A stretch of 64,000 bases of DNA from Chondrus crispus (GCF_000350225.1 NW_005178601.1:1-64000), one strand, 5' to 3'; shown: positions 52,308-63,920, numbered from the stretch's first letter. The notes: generated by a model from the letters alone, not told the origin. Program-made: numbers and translations.

Positions 52308-52896
52308 TTGTGTTTCACGGTTTTGCCTCCGCAGTGTGGACTAGTTGCGGCAGATTCGTTGGAGACTGTGCGCAGGCGGATGTTTCGAGTAATATATTTG
52401 CTTATCATCGCCTCTCATATCAAGGATGTCGCGCCGAAGAACCGTTCTCCCCTGCAGAACGCCACACTGGTTCGAACGTACGTGAAGGACGATGGCGTTG
52501 TGAAGTCCGTCAATCGAGGGAAGCGTGTGGAGACTGCCACGGTGGAATTCATCTTCTGTGGTCGCGAATGTTTGCCAACATGCCGCTAAAAGTTGGTACA
52601 GATTAGATGTACATTTCCTCCTCGACGAAGGCATCTCCAACTGGCACTGCAACCGCATGCTGCGCGGGGCGATGCATCTCGTCGATACAAACATTCCGAA
52701 CGTCTCCAAGGTTGGTGGGCGTCCTTCAGCGCTGGACGTTCTTTTTTTCTTGGAGAACGAGTTTGCGATGCCTGACTTCAACATAAGCCACATAAGTAAC
52801 GTATCGGGCTTGCAGAAAGATGAAATAAGGGACGTCATGGTCCAGGCGGTCGGTGAATACATGCAGCACGGATTCCTCCAGAAAGCTGTGGTATAA
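52308..52896 (+). pseudogene. Unknown protein, two frames
   Basis: The first frame (to 52589) contains DSLETVRRRMFRVIYLLIIA, HIKDVAPKNRSPLQNATLVR and KRVETATVEFIFCGRECL. The second (about 52560 to the stop at 52896) contains SWYRLDVHFLLDEGISNW, VGGRPSALDVLFFLENEFAM and RDVMVQAVGEYMQHGFL. Both look like genuine coding sequence of one protein with a frame change near 52570. No family is recognised. No ATG opens the first frame. Confidence 0.35.
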
Positions 52897-53636
52897 ACCC
52901 GTACTACTCTAGTATTCCTTTTCGCGCGACTCGTGTACACGCGGATCTAGATTACACAAGCAGTCCGACGGACAGTACCAAGCTCCATGTACACCAGCGA
53001 AGCTCACTTTGACAACGACACGCACACACGTAGACCTACCACCACATCTGTACACGTGTGCACCACGACCCGGCCCCACGAGTTCTAGCCGTTAGATTTC
53101 GACCGCGATCTAGTATTTATATAGTGTCGTTGGCGCTTGCGCCGGGTGGGTTTGGGGACAAGCAACCAAGGACCAAGGACGCAGTCTCGTTCTGGTTTTT
53201 GGGCAGACATTCAAATAAACCTTCCTCGTTCACGCTCTCTTGTTGTCTCTCGCTCGCGCCCTAAGACCCTCGTGGTCGCGTCGCGTGTTGCCTCCTCGCT
53301 TGCGCGCACGGTTCGCTGGCCGTGTGTTAGCCCCGCTGGGTCGAGAGCACTGCGTCGTTCGCCCGTAGATTCCGAGGTTCGCGAGCACCCCTGGGTTTTA
53401 CAGTCGCCCACCATTCTCTACCACTTCCCCCGAGCTCCATGTACACGACCCCACGAACGACCCTTATTTTAGCACGTGTTCCTCGATTCGGGTCCTACTA
53501 CAGAAGCTGTCTTCCCGCGCAATGTCACCGACAAAATCAAGCCTACGCGAAGGGCAGGAGTAAGTGCAGCTGTGGCTGTTCGTGCTCATGAAAACAGTAC
53601 CAAGACGAAACAGAATGACGTGAATTACAATGAAGG
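52897..53636. other. Noncoding; promoter/LTR-like composition
   Basis: It contains CTGTACACGTGTGC (about 53047), TATTTATATAG (about 53115), CAAATAAACC (about 53212) and a Tyr-free CTCGC-rich stretch. CTCCATGTACAC occurs twice (about 52983 and 53435). The order TATA then AATAAA resembles an LTR, but no terminal repeats or target duplication were found. Confidence 0.3.
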
Positions 53637-54042
53637 TGTCGCATAAACACCCCACACACGGCAGAGGGGTGTTCGCGATGTTCGGCGGAAGACCCCGGAT
53701 CGGCGTTCCGAGGGTCTTGAACCAACCAACGCCACCGGAAGCGGGCCGGTAGCGGGTGGTAGAGCGTGGTCGGCCGGGACGCGCTCGTAGGCGAGCGGAT
53801 CGACGCCTCGATGCCCCGGAGCAATACCGGTTGACGATCCGGTACTGACGAGCGGAGGCGCATCGCAGCTCGCTGCGGTGTCGCGTGCGTCCACTACCCG
53901 CTCAGTGGTGACTAACGCTCGCGAAACGCGGGTACGAGTGGTAGAATAAGCTGGGTGGTCGACCGTCGGTGGAGGGTTGCCTCTCCTTGTCCTCCTCGCC
54001 GGCGGTCGCTCCCTATATTTATTGTACAAGTTAATTAACCGT

Positions 54043-54070
54043 CTACAGTACAGTACGGACTGTACTGTAG
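54043..54070. repeat. Hairpin 1 in the gypsy LTR
   Basis: Arms CTACAGTACAGT and ACTGTACTGTAG (12 bp, perfect) with loop ACGG. Confidence 0.9.
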
Positions 54071-54083
54071 TCGGCTTACTGTA

Positions 54084-54109
54084 TACAGTGCGGGCCGGCC
54101 CGCACTGTA
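54084..54109. repeat. Perfect 26-bp palindrome in the gypsy LTR
   Basis: 13-bp arms (TACAGTGCGGGCC and its complement) with no spacer. Confidence 0.9.
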
Positions 54110-54200
54110 ACGCTGCCAGCCGTCAGAGCTGACAGCACACGTGTGCTACACGTGGGGTACACGTGTTGGTGTGCGCGCGCTGTTAGGTATGTGCCCGCGC

Positions 54201-54228
54201 ACGCTGTAAGGTCCGTACCTTACAGCGT
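54201..54228. repeat. Hairpin 3 in the gypsy LTR
   Basis: Arms ACGCTGTAAGGT and ACCTTACAGCGT (12 bp, perfect) with loop CCGT, the complement of the loop of hairpin 1. Confidence 0.9.
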
Positions 54229-54281
54229 CAGATCTAATTCTAAATCTAATATATAGTACAATAGTCGGCGGTTATGCTACA

Positions 54282-55900
54282 CGGCCCCCCTTCAAGATTG
54301 AGCGTCCGCGTTCACTTTTGCGGGTAGGGGGGGTCTTGCGCCTTCATTGTCGTAATCTGCCTTGCTCCTGCTGCCCTTGTCAGGCAGGAAACGATCATTG
54401 ATGTAGCGACCGGACAGTTCGGCTGCCCCGTAGTCTACCGAACTGCCACCATGGGGTTGTTCCTGATCTCCTTACAGTGGCGTTCCTACGCCACACCACG
54501 CTCCACGTCCGCGGGCTGCCTGCGTTTTCCTCTTACTGCCTCTCCCTTCTGGAGTCCAGCCCTGTACGCTAGCTTTGCGACTGAGCAACATACGCGAGCA
54601 AATACGACGTGACATGAACGTAGTCAGCGGCGAACTTATCGGTGTCGACTCTCGAACACCCATGCTGTTCCGGGTGACACATCACCCCTCTCCTTGTACG
54701 GGGCTTCGGTGCAGCGGAGCCGGGAAGTGAGGGTGACAGTTAACTCGTCGTTTGTAGTGGTCGCCGGTCCATCCTCATCCTAGATCAACCGACGGACCAG
54801 CCTAGTTTCCTCCCCTGCCAGAGCCGCCCCCTCTTATCCCTTCCTCTCGTGCCTCTGCATTTTGTCCGTGCAGCGGGAGGCGACGCTTTCGAGAATTTGG
54901 TTGTCCCGCAACGCCCTTCGAGCAGAGATCGAAGGGTGACCCGTGACGTCATGCGAATGGAGCGCGACGTCACCCCTAGAACCCTTCAGCACCGTGGTGT
55001 GCCGTGCGCTATTAATTGCGCAAAGCGTCCGGCGAAACGGGTTCCGAATGCCCCACTCCTCTTCGCTTCCGCGCTTCCAATTCTTTCTTACATGGCTTCC
55101 TCCGAGAGGCTGCGTGAGCCCTCCTCTCTGCCTCTTTCGTAGCTCCACACTTCCCCTTCATCATGCTGCGAAGAGCATGATCCACCTCCTTCGCACGTTC
55201 CCCTTCTATGTCCCTAACGCGCAACTCTGTGACATTGTCGATGGTAATGTCGAGCTCTGCACTCAGCAGCGCCAACCTTCATTCATCCGGGGGGCACACT
55301 GTTGGGCAACTGTCATTGCAAGGTACTCGTTGTGTGCCGAATGTACCACAGCGGTGGGCGTCTCAACACGATCTGCAATGCTTCGAGACTCGTGTTCACT
55401 GCAGCCTTCACAGCGAGCCCGCACTCTCCCGCGTACTTGCGGAACGTCTCTGCGCGAGTCCCCTCCGATGAGTTCCGCCGCCCCTCTGACAGGATAAACG
55501 AACCTACTCTCTTTCCTTTTGACGTCAATCCTTCCTTCCTTATCCGTTCCCCAGGGGACCTGGAGTTGTTCGCTTGATACCCATACCGACGAACGGGGAC
55601 GTCGGCGTATCGCACGATTTATGTCCTAACTGCCGGCGGATCCTTGTGTCGATGCGTCCTCGATCATTGGCGGTCCATCGCGACTTCTGCCATACGTGAT
55701 AGCGTCGGGTTCGTGCAGCCAGTAGGCCGGGTAAGGCTGTCTACTGTAGCTGGTCCCTCGGCGGCTTCCTGGAGGACGCCAGAGCGGGCGGAAATCGTTG
55801 CCGTCGTCGTCTATGGCGGGGGAGGGGCGTAGCGCCGGTCTTGACCGCACGGAGCGGGCGCGAGGCGTACGGGCACGCACGCGCGCTACTGTTCAGCGCT
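54282..55900 (-). mobile_element. Interior of gypsy-like element J, gag-like debris (fossil)
   Basis: After the LTR come about 500 bases without recognisable pol, then minus-strand frames of charged, helical character (RSMMKGKCGATKEAERRAHA; TRAETFRKYAGECGLAVKAA). The second phrase recurs in diverged form at about 58.4-58.6 kb, which suggests a shared gag-like region. Pol is missing, so J is a strongly reduced or non-autonomous relic, broken in several places. The right boundary was not found. Confidence 0.35.
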
Positions 55901-56124
55901 GCGCGTGAGCGAAAACCCCTTGTCATTAGGTATGCGGATCAGTTGCGGCTTGCGTCGGAGGTAATGGAAAAAATCCGGAGGATCAGGTATTTTCTCATTT
56001 TACTAAATCACTTCGGCAAACCCCACCCAACCCGGCAATTACACAATACGTGCTCAGATTGCAGCTCTACCTTAACAAGTACCATATTTTCGCAGATGAA
56101 CCTAAACTCTCTCTGCATTTTTAC

Positions 56125-57422
56125 TCACACAGAAACGCTCTCCTCCTCCTCCTCGTCTTCGAACAGAACCGCTCCTTCAGCTTCCTGCTCACCACGACCA
56201 CTGCGCTGCATCATTCTCTGACGTCGCTGACGATAAGACGCTTGACCGCGCTTTCGCTTCTTGACGGCAGTGTCTGCAATGTCGAACAATCGCTTCAAGT
56301 ACCGCTCATAAGTACGACCATCGGCATCTCGTAGCGGATGCCCCTTGATGTGTAGGTTGGTAGAAGCTATTGTGAGACGGAAAATGCTGTCGTAGCTGTC
56401 CTCCTTCCAACAAAACTTATTCGAAACAGCTGTCCATAGTCCTCCCTGACGCCCAAAAATAATCTCGACTACCACCCTGTCCGACGCTTTTTTTCGTTCT
56501 CGGATCCAGTATTCTTAAAACTCCGCCGCGAGGTTTCTTCTTTGGTATTATAGCCCTCACATCAGCCTCCATTCCCGTTTACACTTTATCAAGAAGGACG
56601 CCCAGCTATTTGGAAACCTGTCGGAAAATGGGCCGATATCTGTGATCGCCTTTTCGCTTTCTGTCTTCCCTAAGGCATCGTCGTGAAACGCCATCATGTC
56701 TCTCATGATTTGAATATCGGCGATAGAGCCAGGGCGATGTAAACTTGCGCATATTGCCAGTCCTTTTGGGAGAACGGAGACTTCTACCTTAAAACCGTAT
56801 AGCTTATGTTTTCCAGAGGAATATTTCTTGACCTCTTGTAGCGTACCCCCAGGGCGAAAGCTCTGCTGAAACGCCATGTCGGTGGCGTATCTGCACAGCT
56901 TGTAATGTTTAAAACTGTTTTGTCGGCAATAATGCGGTCCATCGTATATCGATCCGCATAATTTGTGACGAAGCGATTGAACGAGAAGTTCGAAATTGTT
57001 TTTATCATATCAGAAACCCTCTTCTCGAATGTCACCGGTTTGATGCCAAACAAATACGCCATTAGATCCCACTTGGTCCCGTGTTTCAACACTGCCATGG
57101 TCATGAACGAAAGATCCTTGGGCTTGATAGGGGATTGGGAACCTCTTACCGTGTTGTAGCGCTGGGAGATGTGAGACCTCAATTGGTTCCAAATCCCGTT
57201 GAACTCGACGAGACTGAAATTTGTCATTTGGTGAATGGCTTCCTTTCCGTCTTCTTCGAAAAAGCGGTCAATTTGAGGGCATTCGCTTCCGAGATCCTCG
57301 TCACTGTCGCAAAGGTCGGGAGCCTCGTCATACTGATTGAAGGCTTCGTGTCGTGCAGCGGTATGCTCTTCGAGCAGTTCGAGAGCGGCTTCGGTGGTTG
57401 GTAGATTGATACGAGGAGGCAT
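56125..57422 (-). pseudogene. PIF/Harbinger-type DDE transposase, broken
   Basis: Starts at ATG 57422 (MPPRINLPTTEAALELLEEH) and reads 212 codons, including FSLVEFNGIWNQLRSHISQR and KWDLMAYLFGIKPVTFEKRV (helix-turn-helix-like N-terminal region). The DDE core follows in a second frame: YATDMAFQQSFRPGG (first Asp, near 56880), SSGKHKLYGFKVEVSVLPKG and GSIADIQIMRD (second Asp, near 56715). The third Asp (LDK, near 56590) and GMEADVRAIIPKKKPRGG appear in a third frame beside an in-frame stop. A last frame (from about 56490) gives VVVEIIFGRQGGLW and a basic tail ending EDEEEEESVSV. At least three frame changes make it dead; the one near 56905 removes one T from a T run. The associated PIF-type Myb ORF and the terminal inverted repeats were not found. 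Confidence 0.7.
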
Positions 57423-57950
57423 ATTGGTGATTGAGAAATGTGAAAGGGGTTGGTCGTGGCGATGAGTTAGTAGACAATGTAATAAGGTATCGGTTGGTGT
57501 TGGTTCAGAGTGATGTTGAATGCGAAAGGCCGCAAAAGGGCGGGCAAATTGATGGATATTGTGAGAATCGTTTCTGTTTGCGAAGACATGGCGCGCAATT
57601 CGGGGAGAGTTGATCTTTTACGTAGATTACAGTGAACAGTGAATTTGCACAGTTGCCCCTGTGCACGACAATAGTGGCCATAAATCGTGATGAGTAAATG
57701 AAATATTACAATATTTTTAGGGTCTTGTATAACGTGGCAGCAGCTGTGCAACAGCTGCAGAAGGGGTATGTTTCCACGCAGAGAATAGGTGTATTCGAGG
57801 GATGCCGCAAGCTGCTCCCTCCGCCTATTAGTCAAATTGCCAAAAAATCGTGCAAAATAATTTTCCCGCGAAAATGTTTTTGCCAAAAAAATTAACAGCA
57901 ATGCTCATGATGGGAGTGCGGTCGGTCATGCGCCAGCCAAAATCCTTTTC
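57423..57950. other. Noncoding stretch upstream of the transposase relic
   Basis: No gene is supported. GCAGCTGTGCAACAGCTGC (about 57734-57752) is a short imperfect palindrome. AT-rich runs near 57840-57900 might belong to the end of the DNA transposon, but no matching inverted end was found near 55.9-56.1 kb. Confidence 0.35.
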
Positions 57951-59505
57951 GCGTGGGCTGCGCGTTCGTGGAATTTCCCCCAGCTCATCAGCTTCGGCCT
58001 TTCTGCCGCACTACGCACGGCATTCCTCTCTCCCCATCGGGTGAGGGTACCGCTCCTTGCGGCTCGTCGGAGCTGGGCGCGGGTCTGTTGTCGGTACCCC
58101 CTCCCTCTGCGGTCGTCGTAGTTCTACACCGCCACTGCCCATCGCGAACATCAGCCGCGATGCTCACTCTCACACGTCGCATTTAGCTTTGGCAGAAGGG
58201 CCACTGGGTCGTGCGGCGGAGAGGTCGGCGTATTCGAGGTGTGTTGGGCGTAGGGGCGTCTGGTGTCAGCGTATTCCCCTACTGTATCTTCCCCAGCTAA
58301 CGGTCGAGTGGCACGGTCGTCGTTAGCGTCCGATCCCCGACTTCACCTCAGCAAACCCTCTCCCTTTCTCATCAATACGGGTGTCTAGGGGTCGATTACT
58401 GACGCCACATGGTACTCATCGCACGCCGTCCGTACCGCAGCAGCGGCAAGTCTCGATACCGTCCGTAATTCTTCGTGTCCCTTTTTCACTGCTCCATTCA
58501 CTACGAGTTCGCGCCCTCGCGCGTGCTTGCGAAACGTTTCCCATGCATGCGCATCGGATGAGTTTCGAACTCGCCCGTCGTAGATGGAGCAGTGTTGAGG
58601 TGAGTATGCTTTACTGCCTTTTCGATCTTGTGAAGCTGGGAAGCCTGGCTTTTTTCTGGCGCACACTTTCTAATCGGGAAGGATTCGCGCCCGCATTCCG
58701 GCAGTAGGCGACGGTGTTCCCTTTCGCACGTAGTCGGCCTAGTAGGAAACACGACTTCGGCTCTCGTTCTTTCTCGCCGCGCCAAGTGCCGACGGTTTCC
58801 CGCCTATGAGAAGTTTCCATCGCAACCCCGCTGCACGAGGCAACGGGGTGCTCAGAACGGCACAGGACAGTACGACCGAACGAGGGATGACGGGACGCTC
58901 GTATAGTGACGTCATCCTCATTCACGACGCAGGGAGTTAACCTACCGTCGTCAGGCGATTCGTGTAGACACCCCTTGCGAAGTCACCCTCAAAGAGGCGA
59001 GGGTGCGGCATGTACGGCACGAGCGGCAGGTTGTCGGCATGGCTGGAGGGGTCGTCGTCTGGACGCGCGGGTCTGCAGGGTCCTTGCGTTCGCTAGCAAA
59101 TACGGGGGGTGCTGGAGGTCGTGACGTGATCGTAGTTCGTCGCGTCTGACCTCCACCTTCCGATGGGAGAGCGATGTCCATCGCACCCGCATCGCACTGA
59201 TTCACGCGGTTGCCCTTATATTGCCAATTCTCGTCGACCGCAGGCCTGCCTTCCCCCACATTTCGCCGGGTCTGACTTGGGCGGCGCTCCCGAGAGGGAG
59301 GAGAGGTGGTGGAACTGCCATGGTTTAGCATGCGGGTCGTCGGGGGCAAGGGTAAAGCTCGAGGAGAGTTTGACGAGCTCCCATTGGGTGAATCGTTATT
59401 AGCACCCTTAGAGAGCTCACACCGACAATTTCCGAGGTGCTTTTTTTCACGTGCTCTCATTGGCCGCTTCCGGGGACTGTCGATTGCTTGTGGCGCGCGC
59501 ATCTT
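57951..59505 (-). mobile_element. Gag-like gypsy debris (fossil)
   Basis: Minus-strand frames are charged and low in hydrophobics. One (about 58440-58600) has the phrase SDAHAWETFRKHARGRELVV, matching the gag-like phrase of element J. Another (58951-59502) is Arg/Pro/Thr-rich. With the downstream pol part on the same strand (60.3-62.3 kb) it suggests overlapping gypsy remnants. It is broken in many places and the boundaries are unknown. Confidence 0.3.
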
Positions 59506-59760
59506 GTACGCATACGTAATGCACGTGCTGTCCGCCGTCCAGTGGCATTTCCAACCGTTAAATTTTCCATATTTTATGGGGACGGCGGCGGTTCTGTGCT
59601 ATACCGGCCTCCGAGGCACGGGCAGAGAGCTCACTTTTGTCGTGCGCATCGGATATCGGATCCCGTTTGTACTTGTCACGGCCCATGCGCGTCCACTTAA
59701 CAAGCGCATGCGGTCGTGCGCGCATGGTCCTTCTCGTCAGGGGTCGGCCCCTCCTCTCAG

Positions 59761-59961
59761 GCAGTACGGACTGCCCGAGACCTATTCCGGGCGCGTTCGG
59801 AAGACGTCCATCACTTCGGCTTGGTGGTCTTTCAGCGCGCTGCCATTGCTCCTGGCCTCCTCGATTACAGCCAGGGTCGTTCTCCCTCGCGCAGTACGGA
59901 CTACCGGAGGCCTATGCGTCATGCGTTCGGGAAGCGTGCATCACTTCGGCTTGATGTTCTT
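59761..59961. repeat. Diverged direct repeat, 2 x about 70 bp, 130 bp period
   Basis: GCAGTACGGACT starts both copies (59761 and 59891). The match continues through CGTTCGG and CATCACTTCGGCTTG to about 59831 and 59961, with substitutions between. The copies lie left of the gypsy pol relic and could be part of its LTR. Confidence 0.7.
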
Positions 59962-60299
59962 CCCTGTTCGCCGTCGGTGCGCTATTCTCAATTTGTACAC
60001 GACGGAACTGCAACAGCGCGAGTATAGCGCACCGGCCGTAGGTCTTCGTGTTAGTTGAGAGGCAGTGTCCTCCTTTCGCTCACTCGACGTTCCCGGCCTA
60101 CCGTTCATGACACAGTATGACCTGCCTCACGATCCACCTCTCGTCGGTGGTGGCGGGTCGTGTCGCGTGGACCTGCGTTGTCCACGCAGCGACTGGACGT
60201 CCCACTATTCCCCGAGGTTTTTCGGCAACCCTCCTTGTGTCCTTGCGTATACCCGGGCACCTTCGGATGACGTTGGGATATAATTTATCCGATCGACGG

Positions 60300-62327
60300 A
60301 GCGGTTGAGGGCCCCCCTTAACGGTGAACGTCCGCGTTCACGTCGGGGTTGAGGTCCCTCCGCGTGCGTCTTCGAAGACGCTGCCCATAACGAGACACCA
60401 ATTCCTCGAGGATGTGGGTGCGCGCCATCCAAGGGGGTTGGTCGTAGTCCGCCCATTTGATGAGGAACTCGGTCGTTCCGTCTTCCATATCTCGGTGCTT
60501 GAGTAACTTTTCCACGGCGTACTGTGCCCCTTCCCTGACCTTGTCGGCAAGGTCACGCGGGGTCGTCGTGCTTACCCGTGCCGCGTCCATGGGCGGGGGC
60601 GCGTACACGCAGCGGTATGCGGAGACGCGCTCGGTGATGCTATCACGGTCGTGGTAATAGTTCGACGATCGTTGGCGAGGACACGGTACGGCCCCACGGC
60701 GGGCGAGGCGAGCTTGTTCGACGTCATGCCCCCGTCTGTGGGGTTCAGGTAGATGAAGTTACCTGGCTCGAGACGTGTGTTAACCGTTCGGACGCGCTTA
60801 TCGAAGTCGTGTTTGTAACGGGCTTGCGTGCGTCGCAAGCTCCCGTAGGCCTTCTGGATTGTCGCGTCCAGGGTCTTGAGGAACTCCGCACGCTGCGTTC
60901 CCCTTTTGGCAGGGGGCACGTCCCCGCAGATTCGCCGAAGAGAAAACTCTGGCGGGGACCGACTGAGCACGAGCTCAGACGGGGTCGTTCGTGTGGTTCG
61001 GTGTACGTGGGAGTTATATGCGTACGTTAACGGTCCCACGTACACGTCCCAGTCGTCTTGATGCTCGTTCACGTAATAGCGGAGCATCGACGCAATCGTT
61101 AGGTTATAGCGTTCCACCTGGCCGTTTGTCGGAGGGTGGTACGCCGACGTATAAAGGTTCGTAATTCCAAGTACTCGGCACGTGCTTTGGAAGAACTTTG
61201 CGTTGAACTGCAGTCCGTTATCCGACAGTAGCGAGCGAGGAACGCCCTACTTAAAGACCCACGCTTCGCAAAAGACCACTGCGACGGTGTAGGCAGTTAC
61301 CGTTCGCAGTGCAACGACCTGCGTTAACTTTGTAAAGCGGTCGGTGATTACCAGAAGGAATCGTTTCCCTGACTTGGTCTTTGGGGGCGGCCGCAGTATA
61401 TCGATCGCCAGGCTCTCCAACGGCCGCGTCGCCAGAAACAACCTCAATCGGTTTAGGTGTTTCCGAAGCTTGACGCGGTTCATCGCACAGGGTGGACAAC
61501 CTCGTACGGTCGACGCGACTTCCGCGGCCAAGTGTGGCCAATAGTACTCCCGGCGGAGGGCATAGTACATGCGTTTCTGCCCCGGATGCCCGGCTATGGC
61601 CGGATTATGGCAGAGCCGCAGCAACCGAGCTCGTAGAATCCGAGGGACCACCACCTGTACGATATCAGGGTCGAAGGGGTGTCTCCGTTTGAGCACCCCT
61701 TGGTGGTCCTCGAAGAACGCGGAGTCCCGGGACTCTGACTGCCGTGCCAATACCATTTGGCAGAAGTCATCCACGCGTTGTTCCTCGGCTATCTCCTCTA
61801 TCGTAAGAGGGGCCTCCAGGTCTTCCTGCGGAGGGGCGACCTGGGAACCCGACGTATCGGCTTCGAAGTCTTGGGCGCGATCGAGGTCCACGGCGTCGAA
61901 CTCCTCGTTCTCTGCTGAGAAGGCGTCGGGTTCTTCCAGAGCGGGGGCTTCGTCGTCGCCCCTCGGCTCGTCGCGGGCTCGGTCACGCAAATTCCTTCGG
62001 GATTTCGTTCGGTTCCTTGTCGGCACGAAGACGTGGTGGCCTCGTGGTCGCAGCTCGCGGTGCATAGGTGGTCCGCGAGCTCATCTGAGACATCACGAAC
62101 GGTCGTGCCCGTGTCGTAGGTGGGGATGTCGTCGTCCACCTCGACAGCCGACCGAGGGTCGTCGGCGGCCCTCGGTAATACGAGGCGTGACAGGGCGTCG
62201 GGGACCTGATGCACGCCCCCATGGCGGTACTACATGGTGAAATCGTATTCAGCCAGACGTAGCCGCCACCGGGTGAGTCTTCCGGAGCTCTCGGTCAGGG
62301 ACATGAGCCACCTCAAGGCGTCGTGAT
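60300..62327 (-). mobile_element. Ty3/gypsy element with chromodomain, 3' half (fossil)
   Basis: Minus-strand order: RNase H end (HDALRWL, then VPDALSRL, 62170-62327); acidic linker; integrase zinc-binding region (HNPAIAGHPGQKRMYYALRR, CPPCAMNR, about 61480-61620); integrase core (LESLAIDIL, LLVITDRFTKLTQVV, about 61290-61430); late integrase (ERYNLTIASMLRYYV, NSHVHRTTRTTPSELVL, about 60930-61117); chromodomain (YAVEKLLKHRDMEDGTTEF, FLIKWADYDQPPW, about 60400-60530). The chromodomain at the integrase end marks a chromovirus. Reverse transcriptase is cut off at 62327 by a family-1 LTR. A polypurine-like AAGGGGGGCC lies near 60309-60318. The reading frame is broken in several places. Confidence 0.85.
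60350..60530 (-). other. Chromodomain of the gypsy relic
   Basis: The minus strand reads QYAVEKLLKHRDMEDGTTEF, then LIKWADYDQPPWMARTHI. The Y-V-E-K-x-L-x-H-R, F-L-I-K-W and W spacing fits a chromodomain, which in chromoviruses can steer integration towards methylated histones. One aromatic-cage position is replaced relative to the usual 'W-x-P-x-x-N' phrase, as is common in this group. Confidence 0.7.
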
Positions 62328-62658
62328 TAATGGTAGGTTCGGAGGGGCAAGGGAAAGAAGGAGGGCAGGTTGATGTGTGTGAATGAAGGAGTTGGTACTG
62401 AGGTTTACTTTGAAGCCGTTTTCCTGGGATACTTATACACTTCGAGTGCTACACTATCGCTCTACTCCGACTCCCAGTAAACCATACTCTACTATGCGCG
62501 ACCAAGCGCGGTCCTCTTGTGGCCCGACCATACTGTTCGATTTCCACCTTACGAATCGATTCGTAACTATTAGCTCACAACTATTTCTACACATTCCAAA
62601 TGACTGTAAACCATGGCCCTATGCATGCAACTGTTTCACACCTTACTAATCTGCATCC
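62328..62658 (-). repeat. Truncated family-1 LTR (element H)
   Basis: 331 bp, starting TAATGGTAGG next to GTGAT in the gypsy RNase H region, and ending at CTGCATCC where a second family-1 LTR begins. The remainder of this LTR should lie beyond the window if element G inserted into it. Confidence 0.85.
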
Positions 62659-63920
62659 TAATGGTAGGTTCGGAGGGGCAAGGGAAAGAAGGAAGGCAGG
62701 TTGATGTGTGTGAGTGAAGGAGTTGGTACCGAGGTTTACTTTGAAGCCGTTTTCCTGCGATACTTATACACTTCGAGTGCTACACTATCGCTCTACTCCG
62801 ACTCCCAGTAAACCATACTCTACTATGCGCGACCAAGCGCGGTCCTCTTGTGGCCCGACCATACTGTTCGATTTCCACCTTACGAATCGATTCGTAACTA
62901 TTAGCTCACAACTATTTCTACACATTCCAAATGACTGTAAACCATGGCCCTATGCATGCAACTGTTTCACACCTTACTAATCTGCATCCAGTCATGCCAG
63001 ACTTCATTGTTGTGCAACGAACAACTTGGCACTTGTCTATTTCCAACAACGCAAACGTCTTTCATATCACAATCGCCATACGTATCCTTGTTTCTCACCT
63101 TACTAATTTCGCCAAGCACTGTCAGATAATTATGGCAAGTTATAACAATGTGCATCCAGACTTTCTACACAACTCACATGAGAATACATGTAAATCACAC
63201 GAGTACTGTCATGAACTTGCATCCAACGGCGCACCATGACGAGAGCACAGTGCAACGGCGCGTGCTCACGCAAGACTCGCATACAGCGTGACGCGTACAC
63301 AGAATAATCGCACAACTGTATTCCTCTCGCGAGAAGTACTTGTTGTACTTTTGATTCACATGTACTGTACTCGGACACGCGCAGGATCGCAAACAGTCTG
63401 ACACTGTAAAACTGTAAACCCTCATGTGCATACACCTGGATGCGTGTACATGTGTACGTACACGAATTCACCTGGCGACGTGTACATGTGTACACGGCAT
63501 ACATGTATCCCGCCCGGGGGCCCCATGCAATTACCCATTACAACCATGGCAAGCCACTTGAAACCCCCAAACAACGTAATTATGGCATATACAGGCCATT
63601 TAAAGTACATCACAAGGCCAATGACGCACACGTGGACAACGCTCGACCAATAGATTTGCAGCATTAGACCTGAGGGCCAATAGAATTGCAGTATTTCCTG
63701 TGTAGTCTATAGTGCTACGGGCCAAGGTTCCACTTGGCAAAACTATGCAAATTTGCATGACCCTCCCAGAGGCCACTTTCGTCCCGGAACCCCAAAATCT
63801 GGGATTTTACACGTGTCATGTCGTGATATGGGTAAGAGCGCCCGGACCGTGCAGTCATGTACACGTGTCACTCGATTTTGACCTTTTCAGATAACAGCAT
63901 GTGGTCGCACATTTTCAATA
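62659..63920 (-). repeat. 3' LTR of family-1 element G
   Basis: 1262 bp, full-length, subfamily 1a, in minus orientation (TAATGG to TCAATA). A polypurine tract (minus strand) follows at 63921-63929. Confidence 0.9.

Larger units (their letters stand above)
53637..54281 (-). repeat. Gypsy-type LTR (3' LTR of element J)
   Basis: 645 bp, with terminal inverted repeats TGTCGCATAA (53637) and TTATGCTACA (end 54281). A polypurine tract (AAGGGGGGCCG on the minus strand, 54282-54292) adjoins on the internal side. ACACGTG motifs lie at about 54130-54165, and three perfect hairpins are in the U3. The adjoining interior shares GTCCGCGTTCAC with the gypsy element at 60.3 kb, which supports a related Ty3/gypsy origin. 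Confidence 0.65.

Noticed and set aside
54472-54663. Basic minus-strand ORF next to the gypsy LTR
   Set aside because: 63 codons, no recognisable domain, inside decayed element sequence.
55950-57950. Terminal inverted repeats and TTA duplication for the PIF/Harbinger relic
   Set aside because: No convincing inverted pair could be found by eye on either side; boundaries left open.
12319-62327. Insertion preference for GTGAT (seen at C and beside H)
   Set aside because: E, D and the solo LTRs use unrelated targets (GGCTC, CTTCT, AACTA, CAGTG), so two GTGAT sites are probably chance.
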